DNA of 64,000 bases from UBA7985 sp002711265 (GCA_965660945.1 CBFIBS010000001.1:62001-126000), one strand, 5' to 3'. Counted from the stretch's first letter, positions 8,129 to 18,190 are shown. Notes: generated by a model from the letters alone, not told the origin. Numbers and translations are program-made.

Positions 8129-9127
8129 ATGGATATGACCCTGACCCTCGATGAGGTTTATGCCCTCGCCGTAGACCGCCTGACCGACGCCGGGGCCAGC
8201 GCAGAGAACGCAGCCTCCGTCGCCCGCTCCACGTGGCGCGCCGAGCGCGACGGTATCCGCTCCCACGGCCTGATGTACGTGCCGATCTACGCCGAGCACG
8301 TCCGCTGCGGCAAGGTCATCGGCGATGCTGAACCTGTGGTGTCCCGCCCCCGTCCGGGCGCCGTACACGTCGACGCGGCGAACGGTTTCGCCCACCCGGC
8401 GATCGATGCGGGCTGGGAAAGCTTCACCAGCGCAGCTTGGGAGAACGGGGTCGCGTCTCTGACCCTGAACAACTCCTATAACTGCGGCATCCTCGGGCAC
8501 CACGCCGAGCGTCTTGCCGAGGTTGGGCTGGTGGGGCTGTGCTTCACCCATGCCCCCGCCTCGGTCGCGCCTGCGGGCGGGATCAAGCCCATTGTCGGCA
8601 CCAACCCCTTTGCACTCGGGGTTCCCGATGGCAATGGCGGGGCGGCCATGGTCATCGACCAGTCGATCTCGGTGGTGGCCAAGTCGGAGATTGTCCTGCG
8701 CAACAAGAACAACGAACCGATCGAAGAAGGCTGGGCCTTTGGCCCGGATGGCGAGCCGACCACCGACGCTGCTGTCGCGCTCAAGGGCACCATGGCCCCA
8801 AGTGGCGGCTACAAGGGTTTCGGACTGGGGCTGACGGTAGAGATCCTTGCCTCCTGCCTCTCCGGCGCCTTGCTTTCAACCGAGGCCTCACCCTTTGCCG
8901 GCACGGCAGGAGGCCCACCCTCGACCGGCCAGTGCTTCATCGCTTTTGACCCGACGGGCTATGCCGGAGAGCGCTTCTTCGCCCAGGTCGAAGCGCTGGT
9001 GGCCAGCATCCGCGCGCAGGATGGTGCTCGGGTTCCCGGTGACCGGCGCAAAGCCAACCGCGTGAAGACCGAGCGCGATGGTGTGGTGGTCAATCCCGCG
9101 CAGCAGGCTTCACTCGGCCTCTCGTAA
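8129..9127 (+). CDS. Ldh-family (malate/L-lactate/sulfolactate type) NAD(P)-dependent oxidoreductase
   Basis: A 332-residue member of the LDH2/MDH2 family, which oxidises 2-hydroxyacids or reduces imino acids with NAD(P) and is unrelated to Rossmann-fold lactate dehydrogenases. Supporting motifs: RSHGLMYVPIY (catalytic His region), VDAANGFAHPAI, VGTNPFALGVP and SGGYKGFGLGL in the C-terminal half, plus FIAFDP. The length fits the family. Last gene of the 4.97-9.13 kb operon. The family includes sulfolactate, ureidoglycolate and pyrroline-carboxylate enzymes, so the substrate cannot be read from sequence. Confidence 0.85.
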   Translation: MDMTLTLDEVYALAVDRLTDAGASAENAASVARSTWRAERDGIRSHGLMYVPIYAEHVRCGKVIGDAEPVVSRPRPGAVHVDAANGFAHPAIDAGWESFTSAAWENGVASLTLNNSYNCGILGHHAERLAEVGLVGLCFTHAPASVAPAGGIKPIVGTNPFALGVPDGNGGAAMVIDQSISVVAKSEIVLRNKNNEPIEEGWAFGPDGEPTTDAAVALKGTMAPSGGYKGFGLGLTVEILASCLSGALLSTEASPFAGTAGGPPSTGQCFIAFDPTGYAGERFFAQVEALVASIRAQDGARVPGDRRKANRVKTERDGVVVNPAQQASLGLS

Positions 9128-9177
9128 AGACAGGCCGAGCCTGCCGCTTACTGACTGATTTGATGCACTAACCGGAA

Positions 9178-9214
9178 AGGCCCCGGGTGTCCGAACCGGA
9201 CTGCCCAGGGGCTA
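9178..9214. terminator. Imperfect hairpin between convergent genes
   Basis: An AGGCCCC/GGGGCT and GTCC/GGAC pairing forms a long imperfect stem with loop gaacc. It lies between the convergent Ldh and nuoF stop codons. There is no clear T tract on either strand, so it may be a bidirectional terminator or simply a transcript-end structure. Confidence 0.4.
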
Positions 9215-9242
9215 ATATGGGGCCAATTGTGGGCCAAACGCC

Positions 9243-10547
9243 CTACTCTGCTGCGACAGCCGCCAGCGCCTCGGCCGTATCGACCTTCTTGCCCGACAAG
9301 CGTGCTTCCATCACTGGTCGGAAGTTGCGGATCAGGCCCTGAACCGGCCACGCTGCGGCATCGCCCAGCGCACAGATGGTGTGGCCTTCGATCTGGTAGG
9401 AGACGTCGAGCAGCATGTCGATTTCTTCGACTTCTGCCTGGCCCTTGGCCATACGATCGAGAACGCGGTGCATCCAGCCCGTGCCCTCACGGCACGGCGT
9501 GCACTGGCCGCAGCTCTCGTGCTTGTAGAAGTGCGCGAGGCGGCCGATGGCCTGAATGATGTCGGTCGACTTGTCCATGACGATCACAGCTGCCGTACCC
9601 AGACCGGACTTCACCGCCCGCAGGCTGTCGAAATCCATGCGAATATCGCTGCAGACATCGTGGGTGATACAGGGTACCGACGAGCCGCCGGGGATCACGG
9701 CGAGCAGGTTATCCCAGCCACCCCGGACGCCGCCTGCGTGCTTATCGAGCAGCTCGCGCAGGGGAATGCCCATCTCTTCTTCGACGTTGCAGGGGCGCTC
9801 GACGTGCCCGGAGATGCAGAACAGCTTGGTGCCGCGGTTCCGCTCCGGCCCCAGCCCAGTCCACCAGTCGACGCCGCGACGCAGGATTTCCGGCACCACC
9901 GCAATGGTCTCGACGTTGTTCACCGTTGTCGGACAGCCATAGAGGCCTGCGCCCGCGGGGAACGGCGGCTTCAGGCGCGGCTGGCCCTTCTTGCCTTCCA
10001 GCGATTCGAGCAGCGCGGTTTCTTCACCGCAGATGTACGCACCCGCACCCCGGTGCAGGTGGATATCGAAGTCCCAGCCGTTGGTCTTCTCGGATTTGTC
10101 ACCCAGCAGCCCGGCTTCGCGAGCTTCGAGGATCGCCTGTTCGATGTTCGAGGCTTCGTTGTAGAACTCGCCACGGATGTAGATGTAACCGGTGTTCGCA
10201 CCCATGGCGAAGCCGGCCAGCACCATGCCTTCGAGCAACCGGTGCGGATCGAAGCGCAGGATATCGCGGTCCTTACAGGTGCCCGGCTCGGATTCATCGG
10301 CGTTGACGACAAGGTAGTGCGGCAGCGCGCTTTCCTTGGGCATGAATGACCACTTGAGACCGGTGGGGAAGCCCGCACCGCCGCGCCCGCGCAGGTCGGA
10401 CTGCTTGACCAGATCGATCACCCGGTCGCGCCCAAGCGAGACCATGGCCTTGGTATTATCCCAGACCCCGCGCGCCTTGGCGCCGGGCAGGCTCCAGTCG
10501 TGCTGACCGTAGAGGTTGGTAAAGATTCGATCCTGATCCGCAAGCAT
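9243..10547 (-). CDS. nuoF: NADH-quinone oxidoreductase subunit F
   Basis: A 434-residue NADH- and FMN-binding subunit of respiratory complex I. Motifs seen: LRGRGGAGFPTGLKW and NADESEPGTCKDR (NADH/FMN site), YICGEETALLESLEG, and the N3-type 4Fe-4S ligands in SCGQCTPCREG (C346, C349, C352) plus C392 in HTICALGD. Length is normal and nothing is missing. I start at the ATG at 10547 because the sequence from MLADQDRIF matches the family start; the open frame runs further upstream without similarity. It is alone: no nuoE, nuoG or other nuo gene is adjacent, although these are usually contiguous. ureG follows upstream on the same strand. Confidence 0.93.
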   Translation of the reverse strand: MLADQDRIFTNLYGQHDWSLPGAKARGVWDNTKAMVSLGRDRVIDLVKQSDLRGRGGAGFPTGLKWSFMPKESALPHYLVVNADESEPGTCKDRDILRFDPHRLLEGMVLAGFAMGANTGYIYIRGEFYNEASNIEQAILEAREAGLLGDKSEKTNGWDFDIHLHRGAGAYICGEETALLESLEGKKGQPRLKPPFPAGAGLYGCPTTVNNVETIAVVPEILRRGVDWWTGLGPERNRGTKLFCISGHVERPCNVEEEMGIPLRELLDKHAGGVRGGWDNLLAVIPGGSSVPCITHDVCSDIRMDFDSLRAVKSGLGTAAVIVMDKSTDIIQAIGRLAHFYKHESCGQCTPCREGTGWMHRVLDRMAKGQAEVEEIDMLLDVSYQIEGHTICALGDAAAWPVQGLIRNFRPVMEARLSGKKVDTAEALAAVAAE

Positions 10548-10699
10548 GGGCCTGTCCGCGTTCTGGTAAAAAGAGTGTTGCAGCCTTATGCCCGCAAAGC
10601 GCCGGGTTGAAAACCGCCCTGATGTCGCGACACCTGTTCGCCCAGCGCAGACGATAGCGAGCCCTTGAGGGCGCTCCAATCTGCCCTGAAAACGGCTGA

Positions 10700-11347
10700 T
10701 CAGGCCGTCAGACCGCCCAGATCCTCGATGGTGGCAATGATCTCGTCCACGCCCTGCCCGTGCTTGACCTGCGCGAACAGGAACGGGCGCTCGGCGCGCA
10801 TGCGCTTGGCATCCTCGTCCATGACGCTCAGGCTTGCTCCCACCATCTCGGCGAGGTCGGTCTTGTTGATCACCAGCAGGTCCGAACGCGTGATCCCCGG
10901 CCCGCCCTTGCGCGGGATTTTCTCCCCCGCTGATACGTCGATCACGTAAATGGTGATGTCCGCCAGCTCCGGGGAGAAGGTTGCCGAAAGGTTGTCGCCA
11001 CCGCTTTCGACGAACACGATGTCGAGGGCGCCCAGGCGCTCGACCATCTGCTCGACCGCGCGCAGGTTGATCGACGCATCTTCGCGGATAGCCGTATGTG
11101 GGCAGCCGCCGGTTTCCACGCCCATAATCCGGTCGGCATCCAGCGCCCCGGTCCGCGTCAAGATTTGCGCGTCTTCCTGGGTGTAGATGTCATTGGTGAT
11201 GGCGGCGATCCGGTAGCGGTCGCGCAGGCGCTTGCACAGCTGCTCAAGCAGCGCCGTCTTGCCCGAGCCTACCGGTCCGCCAATGCCGACGCGAAGCGGA
11301 GCGGCAAGGTCTGCGGCGGCGGTAGCCGTCGAAGGGTTTGTCGTCAT
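10700..11347 (-). CDS. ureG: Urease accessory GTPase
   Basis: A 215-residue SIMIBI-class GTPase that powers nickel delivery to urease. Visible features: P-loop GGPVGSGKT (23-31), the metal-binding CPH motif in ETGGCPHTAIRED, the VESGGDNL segment (Walker B region) and the INKTDLA base-recognition motif. The ATG at 11347 was chosen because MTTNPS starts just before the conserved part; its start overlaps the ureF stop by 4 nt. Last gene of the urease operon. Confidence 0.95.
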   Translation of the reverse strand: MTTNPSTATAAADLAAPLRVGIGGPVGSGKTALLEQLCKRLRDRYRIAAITNDIYTQEDAQILTRTGALDADRIMGVETGGCPHTAIREDASINLRAVEQMVERLGALDIVFVESGGDNLSATFSPELADITIYVIDVSAGEKIPRKGGPGITRSDLLVINKTDLAEMVGASLSVMDEDAKRMRAERPFLFAQVKHGQGVDEIIATIEDLGGLTA

Positions 11348-12012
11348 GATCTGAACAACCTCGAATATTGTGTTTCGTGTTTGACCGAGCACCAGTCGGC
11401 GACCAGCGCTGTGCTAAGGGGGGGCTGGCTGTGGTCGGCTTCAGGTTGGCTCAGGCTGGCAGCGAGGGCCGCGATATCCGACTCAAAGGCCGCCATGATC
11501 CGCTGGCCGTCGGTCTGCCCCAGCGGGATCACGCGGCAGGCGACCGATACCTGATTGGCCAGCCAAGCGTGCAGGAAGGCTGCCAGCGCCGCCTCCATGT
11601 CGATCCCGAATTGCCGGGCCGCCAATGCAAACAGCACCGGATAGGCCTTGTCACCCACCATCCCGGCGGGCAGTTCCAGCCCCCAGACCCCGACCATCAC
11701 CTTGGCGAAGGCATCGCCAAGCAGGGCCACTTCCTGCCGGGTTTCCCGGGTCTGACGCAGCGCGAGGCTGGTCTGGTTGATCCGTTCAGGCGCTTGAGCA
11801 CCGGAAAGCGTGGCAACCAGCGCCCAGGCGTCTTGCCGCGCTGCCCCGGCCTGGAGGTGGAACCGGCACCAGTCGCCGAGGCTGTCGCGGTCGGCGACCA
11901 GCCCTTCCTCGATGACCGCTTCAAGCCCGCCAGAATAGGAGAAAGCCCCGATCGGGAAGGACGGCGAGGTCCAGGACAGCAACCTTTGCAGCGCGAGGGT
12001 GTCAGTGGTCAT
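11344..12012 (-). CDS. ureF: Urease accessory protein UreF
   Basis: A 222-residue helical UreF, which forms the UreD-UreF-UreG complex on apo-urease and gates GTP-dependent nickel insertion. The N-terminal SPSFPIGAFSYSGGLE motif is diagnostic. C-terminal residues 190-222 contain the usual Ser/Gln-rich and charged tail. The start ATG (12012) overlaps the 3' end of ureE; GGGAG lies just upstream on the coding strand. A longer frame exists but only covers ureE's His-rich tail in another phase. Confidence 0.9.
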   Translation of the reverse strand: MTTDTLALQRLLSWTSPSFPIGAFSYSGGLEAVIEEGLVADRDSLGDWCRFHLQAGAARQDAWALVATLSGAQAPERINQTSLALRQTRETRQEVALLGDAFAKVMVGVWGLELPAGMVGDKAYPVLFALAARQFGIDMEAALAAFLHAWLANQVSVACRVIPLGQTDGQRIMAAFESDIAALAASLSQPEADHSQPPLSTALVADWCSVKHETQYSRLFRS

Positions 12013-12556
12013 GACCGCCCTCTCCCTGATCGGCGTGGGAATGGCTGTGGCCGTGGCTACGGTCGTGGCTATGGTCGTGGCTGTGGTCGTGGCGGTAGCT
12101 GTGATCGTGGCCGTAGGTGGGACCGCCGCCGTAGGCGCCGCCTTCGGGCGCAAACGGCGCCTCGCAGAACAGCGGCTCGGCGCCCAATCCCGCCAGCATG
12201 TCGGCAATCACCGGATCAGCGGCGATGCGCAGCCCCGTGGTGCCGATGAACTCAACCGGCAGATGACGGTTTCCCAGATGCCAGGCCCAACGCACAAGCC
12301 GAGCCGGATCATCGCTGCGCACCTCGATGACGGCTTCTACGGCAGCGCGTACGTCGATTTCCCCCTCTCCCGCGACCACCAGAGCCCCGCCGTGGTCCAG
12401 TTGGGTCACCTCGCGTAGGTCAAGCATGAACGGTTGGCCGTCGTCGAGACTCAGCCGAATGCGCCGCCGGAAGCGATCGGAAAAGCTCAGGGTCACCGTG
12501 CCCAGACGTACGGCGCCGGGGTCGGGCTGAGGGCTATATCCGGTTGCACGCAGCAC
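12002..12556 (-). CDS. ureE: Urease accessory nickel metallochaperone UreE
   Basis: A 184-residue UreE with two domains and a long His-rich tail. The N-terminal part resembles the peptide-binding domain (VRLGTVTLSFSDR, LREVTQLDHGGALV). The middle metal-binding domain includes WHLGNRHLPVE. The last 35 or so residues contain more than a dozen His interleaved with Asp and Ser, the type of nickel-storing tail seen in Klebsiella-like UreE. It starts at GTG 12556, 18 nt after ureC. The His codons make a visible GTG/CAC-rich, nearly periodic DNA stretch at about 12005-12120. Confidence 0.9.
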   Translation of the reverse strand: MLRATGYSPQPDPGAVRLGTVTLSFSDRFRRRIRLSLDDGQPFMLDLREVTQLDHGGALVVAGEGEIDVRAAVEAVIEVRSDDPARLVRWAWHLGNRHLPVEFIGTTGLRIAADPVIADMLAGLGAEPLFCEAPFAPEGGAYGGGPTYGHDHSYRHDHSHDHSHDRSHGHSHSHADQGEGGHDH

Positions 12557-12574
12557 AGCTTCCGCCCTTACCGA

Positions 12575-14280
<1,706 letters not shown>

Positions 14281-14281
<1 letters not shown>

Positions 14282-14589
14282 CAGTCCAGATCCCCCATAA
14301 CATGCTGATTGAAGCCAAAGACCCTGCGCGCGCCAGTCAGTGCCACCAACTCGACCTCGCGTGTCTGACCGGGCTCGAAACGCACGGCTGTCCCCGCGGC
14401 GATGTTCAGCCGGAAGCCCCGGGCCGCCGTGCGGTCGAAATCAAGCGCCGGATTGGTTTCAGCAAAATGATAGTGACTGCCGACCTGAATCGGACGGTCG
14501 CCGGTATTGGCAACACTCAGGCTCTGCGTCTGCAGGCCCTCGTTAAGCTCAATCTCACCGTCGGCGAGAAGATATTCTCCGGGGATCAT
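14281..14589 (-). CDS. ureB: Urease beta subunit
   Basis: A 102-residue beta subunit with the family opening MIPGEYLLADGEIELNEG, the VGSHYHFAETNPAL segment and the ending RRVFGFNQHVMGDLD. It is a separate polypeptide, as in most bacteria, and not fused to gamma. It lies between ureA (43-nt gap) and ureC (1-nt overlap). Confidence 0.96.
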
Positions 14590-14632
14590 GGGTCGTGTTC
14601 CTCATCTGGACTGTCTTACGCGGTTGGGCGCG

Positions 14633-14935
14633 TCAGCGAATGGGGTTGTGGACGGTCACCAGCTTGGTGCCGTCGGGAAAGGTCGCCTCGACCTGGATCT
14701 CGTGAACCATTTCGGGAATGCCCTCCATCACCTGATCCCGGCGCAGCACCTCGGCGCCGGCACTCATCAGGTCAGCCACGCTGCGCCCGTCGCGCGCGCC
14801 CTCGATCACGAAGTCAGTGATCAGCGCGATGCTCTCCGGGTGGTTCAGCTTGACGCCGCGTTCCAGCCGTCCCCTCGCCACCATGGCGGCGAGGCTGACC
14901 AGCAGCTTATCCTTCTCGCGGGGGCTGAGTTTCAT
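14633..14935 (-). CDS. ureA: Urease gamma subunit
   Basis: A 100-residue gamma subunit. MKLSPREKDKLLVSLAAMVA at the start and TFPDGTKLVTVHNPIR at the end are canonical, and LNHPESIALITDFVIEGARD lies between them. First structural gene, 27 nt after ureD. Confidence 0.96.
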   Translation of the reverse strand: MKLSPREKDKLLVSLAAMVARGRLERGVKLNHPESIALITDFVIEGARDGRSVADLMSAGAEVLRRDQVMEGIPEMVHEIQVEATFPDGTKLVTVHNPIR

Positions 14936-14962
14936 CGCCTCGGCTCCTCTCTCTTTTTTGTC

Positions 14963-15874
14963 TCAGATGCTCCACAGCGCGGGAAGTTCGGAGCGGTAGC
15001 CGCCCATTTCCGCACGGAGGTGTTTCCAGATGTCGCCCAGCAAACGCCGGAGTTCATGCGCCGGGCTGCCAACAAGCCGCACAAGGCTGCACGGGCCCAG
15101 GCACGTGACCCCCATACGCAGGCCCTTGCCCGCACGCGCCACGCGCTCATCCCATTCCGGAGTGCGCAACAAGGCGACAACCCGCTCTGCCTCCGGCCCG
15201 GCATAAACCACGGTCGCAAAGGCTTCAGCCCCGGCCAGCCCGAAGGCATCGTCCCGTCCACGCGCGACGGCGGCAGCGCCCTCAAACCCGAAGCGGTCCA
15301 TCCACACCAGCTCGCCATCAATCTCGAGCTGCCACGTATCGCTGAAGGCGCCGTCGGTAAAATGCTCGCCCATGGCCAGACGCCCGAGCACAACCATGTC
15401 CCCGACCAGCGCGCGCGACTGCGCCGCCGTCCGGATCGAAAACCGCCGCTCAAGGCGCGCTTGATCGAACAGGATGGTTTCCTGCGGCACCCATTCGAGC
15501 CACCCGTCCTCGGCCAGAGTGAGTTCGACATCCTGCTCCGTCAGCGCGCCGTTGGACCCATAAACCTTTTCGGCGGCCTGCCCGACCATCTGTGCGGCGG
15601 CACCCGCCTGCACGGCCAGGCTGAAACGCAGCTGATCCCCGCCGACCAGTCCGCCCGAGAGTGTGCTGGAGACCAGCGACAGCGGCTCGCCGGGCACTGT
15701 GCGCGGTGTGAAAATACGAAAGGGGTCGGAGAAATAGCGGGTATCGAGGAAGGAACGCCCTCGCGCTTCAGCCACGCTCAGGCTGGCACTGCCACGCCCA
15801 AGCGTGCCTTCGGCCTTGCTCGCTGCCCCGACCGTCTTGGGTGGGGCTAAAGTTTCGAGGCTGGAGACTGCCAC
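14963..15874 (-). CDS. ureD: Urease accessory protein UreD
   Basis: A 303-residue UreD (UreH) scaffold that binds apo-urease and recruits UreF and UreG. Typical segments: FTPRTVPGEPLSLVSSTLSGGLVGGD, where the second half is the conserved part; QAAEKVYGS; WLEWVPQETILFDQA. It starts at GTG 15874. It opens the order ureD-A-B-C-E-F-G, all minus strand with little or no spacing, so one operon of seven genes. It lies 156 nt after the glutamine-synthetase-family gene. Confidence 0.93.
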   Translation of the reverse strand: MAVSSLETLAPPKTVGAASKAEGTLGRGSASLSVAEARGRSFLDTRYFSDPFRIFTPRTVPGEPLSLVSSTLSGGLVGGDQLRFSLAVQAGAAAQMVGQAAEKVYGSNGALTEQDVELTLAEDGWLEWVPQETILFDQARLERRFSIRTAAQSRALVGDMVVLGRLAMGEHFTDGAFSDTWQLEIDGELVWMDRFGFEGAAAVARGRDDAFGLAGAEAFATVVYAGPEAERVVALLRTPEWDERVARAGKGLRMGVTCLGPCSLVRLVGSPAHELRRLLGDIWKHLRAEMGGYRSELPALWSI

Positions 15875-16016
15875 CTGGAACTCCCTGTCTTGCCTCTTTA
15901 ATTGGCAGCAAATCCCTGTGCGTCCAGTGCTTCACCCGCGCTTTTACCGCCGATGACTGTAATTTAGGCAATGCCGATCAAAGCAGTGGCAGGGATTTGG
16001 TCGACGGCAGTGCAAG

Positions 16017-16030
16017 GCGGCCTTCGCCGC
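16017..16030 (-). terminator. Short hairpin after the glutamine-synthetase-family gene
   Basis: GCGGC-GAAG-GCCGC on the minus strand, directly after the TGA of the upstream gene, forms a stable tetraloop hairpin followed by CTTG rather than a full T tract. It may limit read-through into the urease operon. Confidence 0.35.
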
Positions 16031-17335
16031 TCAAACCTCGCCGCGATAGGCCGCGATTTCGAAGGCCGAAACCGCCTCGGCAAAGGTGTCGATTTCCTGC
16101 TTCTTCGCCGCCACGAAAGCCCGTCTGAAGGCTGCTCCAAAGGTGCGCTCAACGAAATCACTGTTCTGGAACACGAGCAGGGCATCGGTCCACGAGGTCG
16201 GCAGGCGCGGCAGATCCTGCTCGTAACTACTGCCTGTGAACGGCGCGGGCGGCTCTGCCTTTGCCTTGATGCCTTCGAGCGCGGCTGCCAGCACGGCGGC
16301 CAGCACCAGATAGGGGTTGGCATCGGCGCCCGCAACGCGGTGTTCGAACCGCCGGGCGACCCCGGGTGAGGCCGGGATGCGCACAGCGGCTGTGCGGTTG
16401 TCGTGGCCCCAGGCCGCCATCGTGGGTGCGTGGGTGCCGTCTCGCAGCCTGCGGAAGCTGTTCAGATGCGGCGCGAATAGCAGCGTGCTTTCGGCCATGC
16501 TGGACAGCAACCCGGCGACTGCCGCACGAAGGGTCTCACCGCCCCATTCGCTACCGTCGTCGAAGACGTTCCCGCCCTCGGCGTCGAGCATGGAAGCGTG
16601 CAGGTGGAACCCGCTACCCGCGTCTTCGCCGTAGGGCTTGGCCATGAAGGTTGCACCCAGACCATGCTTTCGCGCCACGCCGCGGACGATGAACTTGAAC
16701 AACGCGGCGTCGTCGGCGGCTTTGACCGGATCCGCACAGTGCAGCAGATTAACTTCGAACTGCCCCTGCCCGCACTCGGAAATCGCGGCGTCAGCGGGCA
16801 CGTCCCAGGCCTCGCACGCCTGATACAGATCGTCGGTGAAACCCTTGAGTGCTTCCAGGAGGTCAATTGAATATAGGCCAGCATTGACCATGCGCTGATT
16901 GGTGCCCGGGACCAGCGGCGGCTGCATTTCGGATAGCTGTGGGTCAAACAGGTAAAACTCGAGCTCGGTGGCGCAGACCGGCGTAAGCCCGGCTTCCGCG
17001 CACGCGCCGGCGACGGCCTGCAGTTGGCCACGGCTGTCGATTGGGCTCAGCGGGCCTTCGTGGGTGTACATCTGGCACGGCAGAAAGGCGACATCGTCCT
17101 CAACCCACGTCAGCGGCAGCGGGCCGCGTTCGGTTGGTTTCACGGTGCCATCACGGTCTCCGGTTTCCAGCACCAGACCGCTGTCGATCGCGTCACGTCC
17201 GAAGATGTCGACGTGCAGGGTAGATGCGGGAAGCTTCAGGTTGCCCTTGAATACCTTCTCCGTTGCGCTGGCAGGCAGGCGTTTGCCGCGAAACACGCCG
17301 TTGATATCGACAACCACGGGATAGAGTGCAGTCAC
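16031..17335 (-). CDS. Glutamine synthetase-family gamma-glutamyl-amine ligase
   Basis: A 434-residue GS-fold ligase. The N-terminal beta-grasp part contains VVVDINGVFRGKRLP, where classical GlnA has its DxxG-type segment. The catalytic domain shows ATELEFYLFDP (metal-binding Glu), SECGQGQFEVNL, GSGFHLHASM and NRTAAVRIP (ATP and substrate contacts). The sequence resembles the PuuA/GlnT-like group rather than housekeeping GlnA, so the acceptor may be an amine such as putrescine or methylamine; that is inference. It starts at GTG 17335 with GGAGG upstream. It precedes urease on the same strand, a nitrogen-scavenging context. The leader carries a terminator-like hairpin. Confidence 0.85.
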   Translation of the reverse strand: MTALYPVVVDINGVFRGKRLPASATEKVFKGNLKLPASTLHVDIFGRDAIDSGLVLETGDRDGTVKPTERGPLPLTWVEDDVAFLPCQMYTHEGPLSPIDSRGQLQAVAGACAEAGLTPVCATELEFYLFDPQLSEMQPPLVPGTNQRMVNAGLYSIDLLEALKGFTDDLYQACEAWDVPADAAISECGQGQFEVNLLHCADPVKAADDAALFKFIVRGVARKHGLGATFMAKPYGEDAGSGFHLHASMLDAEGGNVFDDGSEWGGETLRAAVAGLLSSMAESTLLFAPHLNSFRRLRDGTHAPTMAAWGHDNRTAAVRIPASPGVARRFEHRVAGADANPYLVLAAVLAAALEGIKAKAEPPAPFTGSSYEQDLPRLPTSWTDALLVFQNSDFVERTFGAAFRRAFVAAKKQEIDTFAEAVSAFEIAAYRGEV

Positions 17336-17371
17336 GCGCCCCTCCGAACATAAAAAGGGGCGAGACGCCCC
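17336..17371 (-). promoter_or_regulatory. Attenuator-like leader hairpin of the glutamine-synthetase-family gene
   Basis: Minus-strand RNA reads GGGGCG-UCU-CGCCCC (17371-17357) followed by UUUUU (17356-17352), then a GGAGGGGCG ribosome-binding region and the GTG at 17335. The CGCCCC arm can pair either with the upstream GGGGCG, giving a terminator, or with the GGGGCG that contains the ribosome-binding site. No minus-strand gene upstream needs this terminator, so a regulatory role in the leader is likely. Confidence 0.5.
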
Positions 17372-17524
17372 AATGAAAGACCGCGCGACGTTAGACGAAA
17401 GTCCGTGCCGTGCAAACTCAGTGCTGTGCCTTCGCGGGTGTCGAGCTCTTTAGACAAGACTTGGCCGGGCTCCACTGGCATATTCCCTGAACGTTACCCG
17501 CCTTGTGATATTTGGGAGGTTCAA

Positions 17525-18142
17525 GTGCTCAAATCTACAATTCCAGCTCTGAACGGACGCACCATGTCGGTCGTTTTTGCCGCATTGGCTTTAGCCCTAA
17601 CCCTGTTATCGCCAGCCCGCGCGGACAATCATCATTGGGATCAGCTGACCTTTGAGCGGGTCGATGCGGTTGCTGAAGCCGTGTTGACGAAGGCGCAGGC
17701 ACTGTCGCTGGCCAACAATCGCGAGTACTGCGGCTACATCGCCTTCAACGCCGACGACAAACTGCAATTTACCGCCCCCACCCGTGGTGACATCGAGAGC
17801 TGCGAGCCACCCTTGGTCCCGGACAGTTGGGAGCTCATTGCCAGCTATCACACCCACGGCGCGCTGGACCCGAGCGACCCTGAGGCCAGCTTCGAGCTTC
17901 CGAGCAGCGGAGACCTCGAGAGCGACAGTGACGAAGGCGTAGATGGTTACCTCTCCACCCCAGGCGGTCGATTCTGGTTTATAGACACGGTCGATGAGGT
18001 CGTGATTCTCCTTGGCGATATCGGCTACTTCGAGTCCGATCAGCTATTTGTCGAGGACATCGACTGCCCGCTGCAGGCCGAATACAGCTTTGAAGACATT
18101 TTCGTGATAGAAGACGAAAACCTCGCCGCGTGCGAGCTCTGA
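17525..18142 (+). CDS. Secreted DUF4329-family protein
   Basis: A 205-residue exported protein. GGGAGG at 17513-17518 points to the GTG at 17525. The N-terminus has a hydrophobic run ending ALALTLLSPARA, a Sec signal peptide with likely cleavage before DNHHW. The mature part fits DUF4329: YCGYIAFNADDKL, then ASYHTHG and, after a longer loop, PSSGDLESD. HTH plus SxxD resembles the JAMM metalloprotease signature, and the domain is related to that fold. The protein is strikingly acidic. Four Cys in the mature part could make disulfides. It stands alone. Extracytoplasmic peptidase-like role is possible; function unknown. Confidence 0.7.
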   Translation: MLKSTIPALNGRTMSVVFAALALALTLLSPARADNHHWDQLTFERVDAVAEAVLTKAQALSLANNREYCGYIAFNADDKLQFTAPTRGDIESCEPPLVPDSWELIASYHTHGALDPSDPEASFELPSSGDLESDSDEGVDGYLSTPGGRFWFIDTVDEVVILLGDIGYFESDQLFVEDIDCPLQAEYSFEDIFVIEDENLAACEL

Positions 18143-18160
18143 TCGTCCCTGCAAAGCAAA

Positions 18161-18190
18161 GGGGCGACGCCAATTTGTGGCATCGCCCCC
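18161..18190. terminator. Hairpin between DUF4329 gene and the ABC operon
   Basis: GGGGCGA..GCC and GGC..TCGCCCC pair with one mismatch around a short AT loop. The two genes converge here. On the minus strand the stem is followed by TTTGCTTT, so it most likely ends the eight-gene pyrimidine operon. Confidence 0.6.

Noticed and set aside
12005..12120. Near-periodic GTGGC/CGTGG DNA repeat
   Set aside because: It is the coding sequence of the His/Asp-rich nickel-binding tail of UreE and not an independent repeat or CRISPR.
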